Translations under genes and position numbers: made by a program
The notes under the pieces: model-generated
Database searches by the model: none
Seen by the model: the letters and a program-made list of their open reading frames with translations, nothing else
What the model was told of the DNA's origin: nothing
Part shown: positions 1 through 15,100 of the stretch, piece after piece
How the letters are laid out: every line of letters starts with the position of its first letter
How positions within the stretch are numbered: position 1 is the first letter of the stretch
Origin: Ilex aquifolium
Taxonomy: Eukaryota > Streptophyta > Magnoliopsida > Aquifoliales > Aquifoliaceae
Assembly: GCA_951799425.1 (NCBI GenBank)
Contig: OX637392.1
Location: 55,380,093-55,444,092 of the forward strand
Reading direction: 5' to 3'
DNA: 64,000 bases

Positions 1-104
1 GCATCATCAACCCATTCTGTCAACTATGCAAAATCCCATTAACTGTAAATCCAACTGATAATGACTCATCAAATGTCGAATCGAGAGTGAGAAAGAAAGA
101 AGTC

Positions 105-3100
105 TCATTTCCATAACTTCACCAAGTGATCATGATTTGCTGAGGCAATCAATTGAGTCTGAGGAGATGCTGCCAATGCAGGAATTATACCCTTGTGTGC
201 TTGATAGCTCAAAGTTTTATTGCTTTCAATTGGATTCCATAGTTCAAGTGTCTGCAAGAACACTCAAAAAAATTATCCATGAATTCTAAAAATTATTTCA
301 CTCTATAAAGTTGAAACAAATAGTAATACTTGGTTAAAGATTCACTGTCCCAACTTGGTGAAAAACTGATGCAAACTTTGACAAATGTTTGGGTACCATA
401 ATGTATCTCATCAAAATAAGAGGTTAAGATCAGAGCTTTTTCGTTCATGGTTTTATAAATACAGCTCAGGGATCAAAGGTATGGACAAAAATTTTTAAAA
501 GAACCGTTTGTTAGGCTGATTAAGTGCATGATAACAGGAATGGCCTCTATCTAAAAGAGAAAAAATCATCAAGGATTGAAGTGCAAAGTTTCTCATGCAA
601 GAACTGCTTGACAATAAATTGGATTGACAAACTATGGCAGCAAGAAATAGCCTCTTTATGCTGACCAAATGCTGAAAACAAACTTCGACCTACGTTTGCG
701 TTAGTTTCATTTGTTTGTGGAAATATAATTCCCAAAAAAACCATTAAGTGAAATTCATTTTTTCTCAAGGATTCACTTGGCTCGATGGGCAATCTATAGA
801 GGAAATTAGGATGATTTATCAAGTTTTTTCCGGAAAGTAGGATGATTTATCAAGTTGCCTCAGCTGGTTTTTAACTTGTAGGAGGTGGGCATATCATGGA
901 AAATAATACAGCTGCAGAAATTTTCTTTTCTAAACTGGCACGAAAAGTACGTAAAAAAACAATATAATAGTGGGCATATACTTACGCCTCCTCCCCCCAA
1001 CAACAAAAAAAAAATTGTGGGCGTATTATGGAAAGAATAATGTTATGCTTACCAAATATTGACCAAAAAATGCTTTTACCAAATGAGTTGGCAACTCTAT
1101 CTCCAATCAAAAACATTTTGATCAGCATTTGGTGGATCCAAGAGTGATATGGAACTGTCAATTCATTTGGTAAAAGCACTTTTTGATAAAAAATTTGGTA
1201 TGTATAGCATTTTACTTATGGAAATAACACCATGGCAGATATCTTGTTTTGTGGAAAGCCACAGTCGTAAGAGTGAACACTCTGCCAGAATGGTATGGTA
1301 TACTATCAAATTTGGAGCAAATTGTTTAATCAAAAGTTGTATCTTCAGTGGACAAGTATCACATAGTAATCAAGTCAGCACAACCATGACAATGGCCTAG
1401 CATATGCAGAACCCAGAATGGAAAAACCCACATGGTAAAGAGGATATTCCAGTAAATGGTCATTAAAATGTTGAATAAGGACAAAAAGTACTAGCAGAAC
1501 TGTCATGAAAGAACACTTGATACCTGGTAAGAACCAACAACCAAGAGTTGAGAATACACAGGATGAAATGTGCATGATTCAAATTTGTTGCCATTGGAAG
1601 GCAATTCATATATGCATTTTGCACCTGAGACGATTGACCATATCCGTGCACCGTCTTCACCGACAGAGGCGATGTACTTGCCACTCATATCCCAGCAGAT
1701 AGAGCGGACATCTTTGACATGTCCCTGAAGAATCAATAGCAAATAAATAATTAATGTCATTAACCAACACGGAGGCGTATAACTCTACCATCCGAAATGT
1801 GTAGCTTGTCATCAGTCATACCTCCAGGCAGAATACAAGGGTGTTGGTATCTACATCAATTAGACTGATAGAATTTCCTGAAGCAGCAGCCAAAAGGTTC
1901 CCCGGTCGAGGCTGGAATCTGACTTGTCTACTAGCTCCCTGAAGTGATATTAAGCGAAAAATCTAGGTAAAGTTCGTAAAAAGTACAGAATTTCAACTAT
2001 CATCTCTAAAGAAGCAGGACATCATAAGTCAGCATAGTTATAAATCATAAAGGGAAAAGATTCAGAATACTGAACGATTGATCATTATCACCATCTATCA
2101 CAAGATACCTTAGATGATAATGACAATGGGGGCAATAACCATCAGGTAATGATTGCCTTCTAACTTTGTCAAGTGTTTAGGACTGAGAGACCCCCTTATG
2201 CATGAGTCATTCATTTCATGACTCTTTGGTATATTTTCTATGTTCAGCGACGAACTTCCCATAAGCAAGCAGTAAGGTATAAACTTAGAAGGTATTTGAT
2301 AAAACCCAAACTTGAGGAACACCTAATTGCAACACACAATGTTGGACTGCAGCATCATCCAGATGCGAAAATTTGACACTGATAAATGCTCAGAACGTAA
2401 TTACTGAGATGTGCAAAAGGGCTGAAAAATGAATTAATGAAATGCACTTCTACAATTGCATAAACTGACCTTAGAGATGTCTCTGCAGGCACCTTTATTG
2501 ACATCCCACAGTCGGATCTCATTATTATTATCACAAGAGCAGAGGAGATCCAACCTTCTTGGATGAAAATCCAGCGACATCACTTGTCCAGCATGGCCAA
2601 GAAGGTTAAAGAGAGGCTTTCTCGACTGCAATACCAGGACATCAAACCAATAAGTATCTATATCTGTAACTAATGCAAGTGGATACAAAAAAGGAGAAAG
2701 TACACAGACATTTAAAGAGTGTGAACCAACAAATAAAAATAAATAATACAAAGATACGTAGTCACTGTAAATTAATTTTCTAACACAAGATCCAGATTTG
2801 TGGATGTAGATTACTAGAAGTATACATAAAGTGGAACATCTTTAATGTCAAATTGGTATCACTTATGTCAGCATATCTCATGCCAATGAGTACCCGGTCA
2901 ATTTTTGAGAAGCAGATGTATCGACATATCATGTGTTGGAATAATAGCAACAAACAATCAGGGAATAGAATCTTGGAATGGAAACATCAATGAATCCCAA
3001 AACAAAACTAAAGCATTTATCAACATGCTCAAAAGGAAAAGAAAATCTAAAAAAAAAATTGGAAGTTAAGCCTCAATGCCAGTTCTTGGTAATGTACTTA

Positions 3101-6100
3101 TATTTGAAACCAGTATGAAACTCTATTGTGAATAAGAAAAGGAACTTTCTAAGAAGATCTCCTCAAAGCAAGAAAAAGAACATAACATACAAGGAAAGTT
3201 TAAATAGTTACCCTGGCTGTATCCCATATTCGCACAGTTCTATCAAAAGAAGAGGTGGCCAAAACAGTTGAACTGGGCCTAAATCGAACATCGGTGATGA
3301 GATAATCATGCCCTTCAGCAGTATTTATAAAATTAAAAGTTTGTGTGTTCCATAGCACGACCTGTTACAGAAAAAAGTAACGAGGTCTCAAGAACTGATT
3401 TTTCAAAGCAATTAACAGCAAGAATGATGATTGGTTGCATTGAACCTTCTTCTCATGCCCAGCAAAAGCTAAAAACTTCCCATCTGATGAAAAATGACAG
3501 CATAAAACCTTGGTCATGCTTGAACAAAGGCTGCGATACTCTGATAATAATGGAACTGCAGATGATATAATAGAAACTGTCAATTGCTCAATATATGACA
3601 TGTAGATGTAGTGTAGTAGTGCCTTCTCAGCTTCACATCAAAAATATGAGAAATATCTTCTGTTAGCTTTTGCCCGGGAGTAATTATCATTTTTTCCTAA
3701 TAATCCATTGTTTTGCACCAAAACTCCTGTTAAGCTTGGTGGGAACCTTGGAGACCCAAGAGCCAAAAACTCAAATGTTAGGTCCTAAAGGAAGTAAGCA
3801 AGCCCAGTGTGTTAGTGATGCCTCAATATGAAAGTTATGCCCCTAACTAATAATTTCATTAGAGGGATAAATTTCATTCACTAAACTACACAGCAGACAA
3901 ATAAGAAACTGTCCAATAGGATCGAGACAAAGACATTGAAGAAAAAATCATGATATATTATTACTCCACCACATACAAAATCTTCCATTTCTTTCAAAGG
4001 ATGAGTAGTATTAACTTTCTATTTTTTCACATGGCGTACTTTTGCATGATTGCAGTAGTTGCAGTCACCCTTAAATTGTGAGGGTGCCCAAAAATTAAAC
4101 ATAAAAAAGCTTCAACAAGATGGCTTTTCTTTCTCCCAACGATAAATGAACACAGCCAACAAAAGAGAAGAGTAAGCCACAGAGATAATTAGCTAATAAT
4201 TAGCCATAGAGAGGAAGTTGAGGAGATTCCTTTAGTATATGGGGCTATAAGGGTAGAAGCATTAGAGAAGAACAGGGGTAGAACATGGTTACCACAATTC
4301 ACTAAACTCCTGACGACCTATGATCTGGGTACATCGATCCAAAACGGGGTGGGTTCCTGATCCAGATCACTAAAAGGGCAATCCTAAAATGTAATACTAA
4401 CCCTAAATCAATTTGCTTGTAGAACACATATAAAATACATATTAATTGACTGCATGTATATAGATTCATAATTATATATTATTTTAAATAATAAAAAATC
4501 AAGCACAATTATAAGATAAATGATAACTGACTTAGTTTTGTATAGTAGTGAAAACGATCTACATAAGAGTTCCAAAACGAATTGCGATCCAAAATACCGT
4601 ACCAACTAAGCCTTACCCTATCATATTACGTACCTAATAAAGTATCGTACCGTGTATCCGTACCCATACCAGGCTAGAACAAGAAATTTTGAGCTAATTT
4701 GTTGAGTGAATAGGAAAAATACAATCAAATTTCACATAGCAGGGGTAGCCACTGTGACCACCGACTGATATTGTATTTCTGTACTGTTAACCTTACACTC
4801 CCACTTTATTCCTTTTGGCGATTTTACAGTTTATAGAATGATCAAGGAAGATTTGCACTGATTCCCGACTTGTAAAGATCACTGTCTGCACTTTATCCTT
4901 TGCATAAGTTAGAGCCAAGTATTGATTTGAATCATCAACAATATTACTTGTAGAATGAAACGTTACAATATACCTTTGTGATTATCTTGGTTACAAGTTG
5001 AAGAACTTACGTTGCAAAGCGCTGAAGGAAGTGTTCATAACATCAATGGTATCATCATCATGGTTGGACAAAAATGAATCAACATTCAAATCGGATTGTT
5101 TATCCAGCTCAGCCTCCTTAACACCCTACAATTTTATGGACCAAATAAATGAAGAGAGAAAGTTGAAAAAGTTATACACTACAAAAAAAATATATATATA
5201 TATATTTCTGATGCTAAGGGAGACAGGCCCAGCACAACAATTATAAAAACTCTGAAAACTGTTGTAGATATGATAGTCATAAAACAAAGAAAAACGTTAA
5301 TATGTGTTCCATAAAAAAATTAAAGGCGCAGCATTCACATTTTGTAGAGAGGCATGTAACCTAACAAAGCAGGAGTGGATTTAATGTACTGTTGAATGGC
5401 TCAATAAGGCCTATTATGATACCAACCAACCTCATGCGACTGCTGGTTTCGTTTCTGAGCTGTTTCTCTAATGGTCATCATTTGTTGCTCTGTTGTTTCT
5501 CTCAGGGGAACCATCATCTGAGTATCACACAATTACTCATTCATAATTAAACACAAAACGAATGAAACGATTCTGCAAGACAGATGGATTAATGAAGTTT
5601 TTGAAAGGAAACATGAAATATATTATGTACATGTGTAATAAAAAAGCAGAACTTAATTATTTCTTCCCCTTCAATCTACTTATTCTGAACCCGAGAAAAT
5701 ATCAAATGTAATTGCACAAAAGATTTGTGCTACTGCTTCTTTTGAACAAAGAAATCATTGTCCAACAGCCTTTAACATTGCTGAACTTTCATACATACAG
5801 ATACTCAATGCCTTCTCTGGAATAAAGATATAATCGGTTCGTTAAGTAAGCCTTTAACAACAAACAAAGCCATCCATAAAAATTTAGTGTTTCCAGTCTC
5901 TCACACTTAGGCTTGAATTTCCTTGACTTTTCGAGCCATTTCTATTCTGGACTTTTCTGTGTATAACAAGCAAAAGAATTTGGAGATGAACTAAAAAAAA
6001 AAAAGAGAAACATGTAGTTCAATCACCACACCCACCAAGGTGTCAAGCCACAATACTTACAGAACCAAGGTATAGAACTTATCTTCTCAACAAACAGGTC

Positions 6101-9100
6101 CACTAGGTCCAAGGATTAAAATTTCTTTTTGAAACGGTCGAAACAACCTAATTGTTTCCGTTTCTAAGAAGACCGAAACGATTCAGTGATGGAATCGAAA
6201 TTATAATACTTCGAGGTATTTCATAATGTTTCGAGGTGTTTAGTAATGTTTCGACACATTTACACAATTGTTTCAAAATGTTTCAAGGTGTTTCAATATG
6301 CTTGGTATAGTTCGACCAATATTTTGGAAAAATAAGTCTCAAATTTTTTATTCGTTTCCATTATGTTTTTGAAACTGGCCGAAATGCATTGAAACGAAAT
6401 TTTGATCCTTGACTAGATCAATGGCTCTTAGATTACCCAAAAATCTTGAATGCATTATATGCCATTTACACATATTGCAATCCAAGGAAGAACCAGCATT
6501 ATTGGGTTTATCCTTGCTTCCTTTCCCACCAGCAGAACAACAGGCATGCAAAATTTATGTCCCAAAGTCTTCAAATCATCAAAGAATAAGCATTTACTAA
6601 GAAAGTAATGACTGTGCCAATACAAGAATAAAATAGTACATTCAGTAGTATTGCATTAAAAATCATTTCATGCAAAAAGGGAGGGGAATTTTTTTTTTTT
6701 TTTTTTGGGGGGGGGGGGGGAATAAAGAAACTACAATGAAATTATATTCAATTGGCACATTACTAAAATTTCCAACAGAGTAAAAAGCAAACAGTCATAT
6801 CCCCTATTATTTCCCAATGAAGATTTATTCCATCCTTGCAGCTCTCTATGGTGAAAAAAGCCAATAGCAATTGATGCTCTATTTACTGCCTCCTTCACAT
6901 GATAGCTTTACCTTTCAGCAACATCATATACTATATCCTATTACTCATAATCATTTCAAAATCCAGTTTTTCTATTACTACCTTTTTTGAACTTCCTACA
7001 ATCCTCACGGATCATCACTTTTAAGGAATCAACAAGTTCACAAAATCTGATTACCCTTGGCTCATGTCCTCTTGGTACACTCAACTGAAATCAACAAAGT
7101 CTTTTCTCATGTAATTTACTGTGCAAATCAATCTTCAGAATGCTACAGCATCCAACTCAAAACAAATTGGCAATGAATGGAGAGGCCAATCCAGCATATA
7201 AACCAAACGTGGGTGATCCTATGGGGTATAAGCTCTCTTTGCAATATATTTTCTCCAAATCTCTCTATATTTATTTAGTGGAAAACGCTTGCTGCAACAG
7301 CAAAAGCTTTGGCTCCAAAGCTTGCTGCAGTTACAGGGTTAGATCTGTAATGGTGAACCTGTCCAACACCATCAAGTAATGAAGACCAATGCTAGGTAAT
7401 GATCTTTCTGTTGTTTTAAGTCAATCTTACACACTTAAAGATTTACAGTTCTCCTTAATGTGTTATATAATTATGCATTCTGAATACATGTAACTGTTGC
7501 ACAAACAAAAACACCAATGTAGATAGTGACAACAACTATACTAAGGATGTGATTGTTTAATATGGAATGTGAAGACACATGGATATGCAGGCAAGCAGAA
7601 TTCCCTATGCAAAAGGAATATTTTTAATCACCAAAGATTCTATTGAAATGAAGGATAAAAGATAGATTTAAACTAGATCCATCCCATTCAAGGATCAAAA
7701 TTTCGTTGCGGGACATTGTTTCAGTCACCTTGAAAACGGAAATGTTTTGGAAATGTTTCGGAAATAGAATGAAATCAGATAAAAATTTTGGAAATTAATT
7801 TTCAAATCATTCTCAACCTTTGATCAAAATATATCAAAACATCTTGAAATACTTTGAAATATTATAAAACCTCTGTTGAAACATGCCGAAAAATCTCGAA
7901 GCACTTCGAAATCCTTAAAGCATTAGAGTTTTGATTCAATTCGTTTTCAGTATCCTTGGAAACGGAAAAGTTTCGACTGTTTCGGAATGAAATTTTGATC
8001 CTTGATACCATCTACACAGTGCTGTAAATTAACTGACCCGTTGAAGCCCAAATTCATCATCTTGGCTTACCTGTCCTCTGTTTTTACTTAAGTTACTCCT
8101 GGGAAGCACTGCACGTGAATTGCTAGCACTTCTTCCAAAAGAAGGCATCAGCTTTCCTGCTGTTTCTGCCATTCCAAGGGAAACCGGGCCAACTCCCTGA
8201 GAAGAGATAGACAGAATAGACAGAGCTGTTAAATTAATGATAACTGTTAATTGACACTAAAAAAGTTCAACTCCAGCTGAATAGCTCTAAATGCCAAAAC
8301 TTGACATGCCACCTACAGTTAAAGGCCGTCCAGTCACTTGCATCATATTGACAACTTTGGCTTTCCCTGCAAACGATGGGCATCAAGCATTATGAGTAAC
8401 AAAATATCTAGCAATCAAGGAAATAAAAGAAAATAGAAATAATAATGATGGAATGCAAAATTTTTGAATCACGGGGATACAAAAAAATCATTAGTAGATT
8501 TTGTCACTAAAAATTGTAGCATAAAACCACAAACTGCAGCATTTTATCCTCAGTGCATTTGTAACAAATCAATAATTATTGCCAATTTTAGAGTTTGTGA
8601 TACAAATTTCTGAAAAGAACAGAATTGATTGAAACTCATTCATACACACATCTCTATTTATACTGCCTATATCAGGATATTACAAGAATGCCCATCATTC
8701 TAATTCTCCAGACATTCTAACAGCATCTAATTGGATCCATCACCCTCTGTGTGTTTGACTGTTTGTGTGTGCATTCAGAATAGCATTGTTTTTTAGCTGA
8801 GTGTCGCTTAAAGCCATAACAATGTTTACATCAGTGATGAAACCATGTATGACATTTCAGGTTTTTCAGTAAGCGAAGCTACCAAGGTCATCACCCAGTT
8901 TGGTCCTAGTTAACTGAGAGTGTTGGGATGGGTGGATTGGGTACATGCCTAACATTTAATAAAATGGCACTTCATGGTTGTTAGCCCAAGTATTTTGTTA
9001 TTGACCTCGTAGGCAAACTACTAAAGGAATTTCAAAATTGCTTAATTTCTAAGCTCCATCAAAGTCATGAAAACCAAAAATTTATTCATGTCAAACTCAA

Positions 9101-12100
9101 GACAGTTCAACGCTCCTAAAATTCATTGGTAGTGGAATGTGATATCCTATAGTTATTTAAAACAAGCATCTAGTTAGATAATATCACCTAAGGAAAAAGT
9201 CAACCAACAAAAAAGCAAAAGAAGGAAAACTATTTTGGCGATAACTCTACCCCCTTTAAAAATAAGTAAGTTTCAAAAAAACTTGAAATATAAACTTGGA
9301 CAAAGTCCTATGATTGTAAGATCGCTTCGCTAACAATAATCTCCAAATGTGAAATTTAACTTCTTCATAAACACTCAACGAATCTAGCATAAGCTATTCA
9401 ATATTCTACTCAATTCAATATAGATTTCAAGGGAAGATTCCTACTTCTAAATAAGATTCAGAATTTGATCTGAGGTTCCCGATTAGATATTTAAGCACAA
9501 CAAACCAGGTAGCCCTTTTCGAAAGATATAACTGCGACTTGTCAATAGTATAATCCTTATTAACATATCAATCTTTCAGAACACACAATTTTTGGAACAA
9601 TTATTTTAGGACACAAATTATTGTTTCTACCAATTATTGTGTGTAGTTTCCAGTTTTTGCGCTTATGAAATGTTTTTGTAATGAAGTCAAAGTTTTTAAA
9701 ATCGGGATCCTACCTTGGATCGATGGGGAAGGCTATAGGGTCGGGAGTAGAATCGGATCGAGAATCGTAAGATCCTACAAATTAAGAAAAAAAAAAACAA
9801 GACAAAAAAATATGCAAACCTAAAATTTATGTAAATTGATGTGTTATAAAAAAACATAAAATTTAGAGATATGATTATTTGAACAACCTGAGCATTGAAA
9901 ATGGTTGGTTGAAAATTAAAAGCAAACTGTTAATCTTGTGGGATGTTGTGAGGAGGAGTAGGAGAAATAAAATATTTTGATCCTAACTTTTATAAAGAGA
10001 CAAATATAGTGGAGAGACTAGAAATTTGAGAGGCTGTTCAATAAATTACTTTAATGATTCGACATCTAAAAAAAATAGAAAAGAATAAAAATGGAAGACC
10101 ATTTGGCAATTATTACTCATGAAATCAAACCTATCAGTTGTTTTTAATTTTTAACAGGAGAGACAAACAGATGAAAAGAGATTTCTGTAGCAAAAAGAAC
10201 TTTATGAAGCTTTTTCATCCGTTGAAATTCTCTAATAGATTGACAATTATACGAGACAATCACATTTAAATTGAGTCTTTAAAACTTTCCGAAAAAAAAA
10301 TTGAGTCTTTTAAGTTTTAAAATAATAAATATGAATTAGGTCAGCTTAATAATTAAATGCACCTAACAAACAAACTCATCAATTATGATAGTAAAATCGT
10401 AATTCGGATCCAGATTATACGATCCTATAAAATCCGGATAACAATTCACTAAGATCCTATCAATTTGGAATTCTATATGAGACTCAACTCGATTTATCTA
10501 TTCTGCGTAAAATCGTAAGATCCAAACACTCAGATTGAAATTTTGATAATCATGAATGAAGTTGATGGCATTTGTGCCAATTTCTGAAGACATAAAAAGA
10601 ATGATCATTCAGTTCCACGTTTGAAGAGAAAAGACATGGCATCCAATTAAAAAGGTATGGTCATGTGCAGTGAAGACTAATAACTGCACGAGGACGCTGA
10701 AAATACATATCAACCGTAATTTTAAGTGGAAGAAAATAACAAAACTAATGTGTACTCATAGTAAAGAATGAACCAGTAACTTATGCTTTAATGGAACTAT
10801 GGCCTTAAATAGGGTGGAATGTGAAACAAAATTCTTGTGCCCAACTGTAACTAGTTGGAACCTAAGTGCTGAAGACATGGAGAAAGAGTATGAGATTTTA
10901 GAAGAATGATTTTTAGAGATCAAGAGTGCCTCCAGGCTATGCAGATATATGTTTTTTAGGTATGGTATATTGTTTGTAAGTTTCGACTTTAATATCGAAT
11001 CAAATCAAATAGCCAAAAATATTACCATAAAAGGGCAAGTGTTGAATGTTTATCAGGTTCAGAAATCTCAAGTTTCCTCGGTCACTTTTGAGATTCACCA
11101 TGTGCCCCCGTCTTCTAGTTTTTCACTCAAAGTTCTGAAATTAGTTTACAATGTTATGCTTAAATCTTCAATTGCTTCTTACATAACTTCCCTTGGAACC
11201 ATAGTTCAAAGTATCGAGATACAAATACGAGTCGGTCGAGTCCTATCCGACTCGGCACATTCCGATACGATATCGTTACACGATACATATAAACTCCAAA
11301 TCTCGCATGACTCAGCTGACTTGTCAGTGTTACATCCGAATTAATTCCCAGTCGCCGAGTTATCGTCATTGAATCAGTCGATATGGTTTCGTGACACCAG
11401 GTATGATCTTAATCTCTCGTTATGTTCAATATTTTGTTTTTAGGTCGTAAGTGTGTCTCAAAGCTCTCTGAGTCGATGACTAATACCGCGCCTTGAACCA
11501 CATTTGGAATATCCATATATACACAGCTACAGAACGCCTGAACGATAAGCCGTTTGTTGACTGTGTAGGCCATTCAGTTAGGTTGTCCAGCCGTCAGCTA
11601 ACTGTATTAACTGTTTTTCCATTTTTGTTCCAAAAATAATTTTTTTGTGATTCTTTTGCCCATTCGGCACATAGGCATTGCCCAGAATAGTTATGAACCT
11701 TCCAAGCCTTGTTATGTAGCTTATAAATTGATTGCATAGTTCTAAAACAGTCCAATCATTGAGAAATCATGTAGTTGGTCTTAATAAGTAAAACAATGTA
11801 TTTAAATATATTTAGAAGATACTATTTTATTTTTGTTAAGAAGTATAATTTATATACTATTGTAATAAGTACATCACTCATGTCCGTAAGTCTTTTATCT
11901 TTTATTTTGATATCTAAACATACAAATCTCATCCCCTCCCCCATCACCCACCAAATATAAATAAATGTAGGTAGGTTGAATTAAGAGTATGAGAGTTTTA
12001 GAAGGATGATTTTTAGAGATCAAGAGTGCCTCCAGGTAGTCTATACAGATGTATATGCAAAAATATGTTTTTTAGGTATGGTATATTGCTTGTAATTTTT

Positions 12101-15100
12101 TATTTTAATATTGAATCAAATCAAATAGCTAAAAAGATTACCATAAAAAGGCAAGTGTTGAATATTTATCAGGGTCAGAAGTCTCAAGTTTCATCGGTCA
12201 CTTTTGAGATTCACCATGTGCGCTTATCTTCTAGTTTTTCACAAGGAAAATCTCAAAGTTCTGAGACTAGTTCACAATGTTATGCTTAATCTTCAATTGC
12301 TTCTTACATAACTTACTTTGGAGTCATGGTTTAAAGTATCAAGATAGCGGTACGAGTCGGCCGAGTCGGGTACAAGTCGGCCGAGTCGGGTACAAGTCGG
12401 CCGAGTCGTACCTTCCGATACGATACCGTTACACGATACATATAAACCCTGAGTCTCACACGACTCAGCTGAGTTGTCAAAGTTATATTCGAATCAATCC
12501 CGAGTCGCCGAGTTATCATCACTAAATCAGTCGATACGGTTCCGTGATGTCAGGTATAACCTGAATCTCTCGTCATATTCAACATTTTCTTTTAGGTCGT
12601 ATTGCTCGATATCGCGACGCCACGATCAGTGTGTCACAGAGCTCTCCAAGTCGATGGCCAATACTACGCCTTGAACCACGTTTGGAGTATCCATATCTAC
12701 ACAACTACAGAACGCCTGAACGATAAGCCGTTTGTCGACTGTGCAGGCATTCAGCTAGATTGTCCAGCCGTTGATTAACTGTATTAACTGTTTTTCTATT
12801 TTTGTTCCAAAAATAATTTTTTTGTGATTTTTTTGCCCATTCGGCACATAGACATTGTCAAGAATAGTAATGAACCTTCCAAGCCTTGTTATGTAGCTTA
12901 TAAATTGATTGCATAGTTTCTAAAACAGTCTAACCATTGAGAAATTATGTAGTTGGTCTTAATAAGTAAAACGATGTATTTGAATACATTTACCAGCATA
13001 TCACTTATTTTATTTTTGTTAAGAAGTATAATTTATCTATTATTGTAATAAGTACACCACTCATGTCTATAAGTCTTTTATCTTTTATTTTGATATCTAA
13101 ACATACAAATCTCATTCCCTTCCCCTTCCCACCCACCAAATATAAATATATATAAGTAGGTTGAATTAAGAGTATGAGAGTTTAAGAAGAATGATTTTTA
13201 GAGATCAAGAGTGCCTCCAGGTAGTCTATACAAATGTATATGCATATATATGGTTTGTAGGTATGGTATATTGTTTGTAATTTTTGACTTTAATGTCGAA
13301 TCAAATCAAATAACCAAAAAGATTACCACAAAAGGGCAAGTGCTAAATGTTTATCAGGTTCAGAAATCTCAAGTTTCCTCAATCACTTTTGAGATTCACC
13401 ATGTGTGCCTATGATCTAGTTTTTCACGAGGAAAATCTCAAAGTTTTGAGACTAGTTCACAATATTATACTTAATCTTCAATTGCTTCTTACATAACTTC
13501 CCTTGTAGTCATGGTTCAAAGTATCGAGATAACGGTACGAGTCGCCCAAGTCGTATCCGACTTGGCACCTTTCGATACAATACCGTTACACAATATATAT
13601 AAACTCCGAGTCTCACACGACTCAGTTGAGTCGTTAGAGTTATATTTGAATCAATACCGAGTCGCCGAGTTATCGTCACCGAATCGGTCAATATGGTTCC
13701 TGTGATGCCAAGTATAACCTGAATCTCTCGTCATGTTCAACATTTTCTTTTAGGTCGTATCGCTCGATATCGTGATGCTACGATCGATGTGTCTCAGAAC
13801 TCTCCGAGTCGATGACCAATACCGCGCCTTGAACCACATTTAGAGTATCCATATCTACACTGCCTATTCGGCACATAGACATATAGTTATGAACCTTCCA
13901 AGCCTTACTATGTAGCTTATAAATTGATTGCATTTTTGAAACAGTCCAACCATTGAGAAATCATGTAGTTGGTCTTAATAAGTAAAACGATGTATTTGAA
14001 TACATTTACAAGCATATCACTTATTTTATCTTTGTTAAGAAGCATAATTTATATAATATTGTAATATGTACACCACTCGTGTCTGTAAGTCTGTTATCTT
14101 TTATTTTGATATCTAAACATACAAATCTCATTCCCTCCTCCTTCCGACCCACCAAATATAAATATATATAGTTACGTTGAATTGAGAGTATGAGAGTTTA
14201 AGAATGATTTTCAGAGATCAAGAGTGCCTCCAGATAGTCTATATAGATGTATATGTAGATATATGGTTTGTAGGTATGGTATATTGTTTGTAATTTTCGA
14301 TTTTAATATCGAATCAAATCAAATAGCCAAAAGATTACCACAAAAGGGCAAGTGTTGAATGTTTACAAGGTTCAGAAATCTCAAGTTTCCTTGGTCACTT
14401 TTGAGATTCACCATGTGCACCTATCTTCTAGTTTTTCACAAGGAAAATCTCAAAGTTCTAAGACTAGTTCACAATGTTATGCTTGATCTTCAATTGCTTC
14501 GTACATAACTTCCCTTGTAGTCATGGTTCAAAGTATCAAGATAGCGGTATGAGTTGGCCGAGTCGTATCCGACTCGGTACCTTCCGATACGATACTGTTA
14601 CACGACACATATAAACCCTGAGTCTCGCACGACTCAGCTGAGTCGTCAGAATTATAACCGAATCAATCCCGAGTCGCCGAGTTATCGTCAACGGATCAGT
14701 TCGTGACGCCAAGTATAACCTGAATCTCTCATCATATTCAACATTTTCTTTTAGGTCGTATCGCTCGATATCGCAACCCACGATTGGTGTATATCAGAGG
14801 TCTCCGAGTCGATGGCCAATACAGCGCCTTGAACCACGTTTGGAGTATCCATATCTACACAGCTGCAGAACTCCTGAACGATAAGCCGTTTGTCGACTGT
14901 GCAGGCCATTCAGCTAGGTTGTCCAACCATCGGTTAACTATATTAACTGTTTTTCCATTTTTGTTCCAAAAGTAATCTTTTTGTGATTCTTTTGCCCATT
15001 CGGCACATAGACATTGCCAAGAATAATTATGAACCTTCCAAGCCTTGTTACGTAGCTTATAAATTGATTGCATAGTTTTCGAAACAATCCAACCATTGAG

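Noticed and set aside
8313-8316. LUG-like exon 7 donor at TAG|GTGGC
   Set aside because: It would shift the frame and put a stop in exon 8; ACT|GTAGGT four bases earlier keeps the whole 2040-nt frame open.
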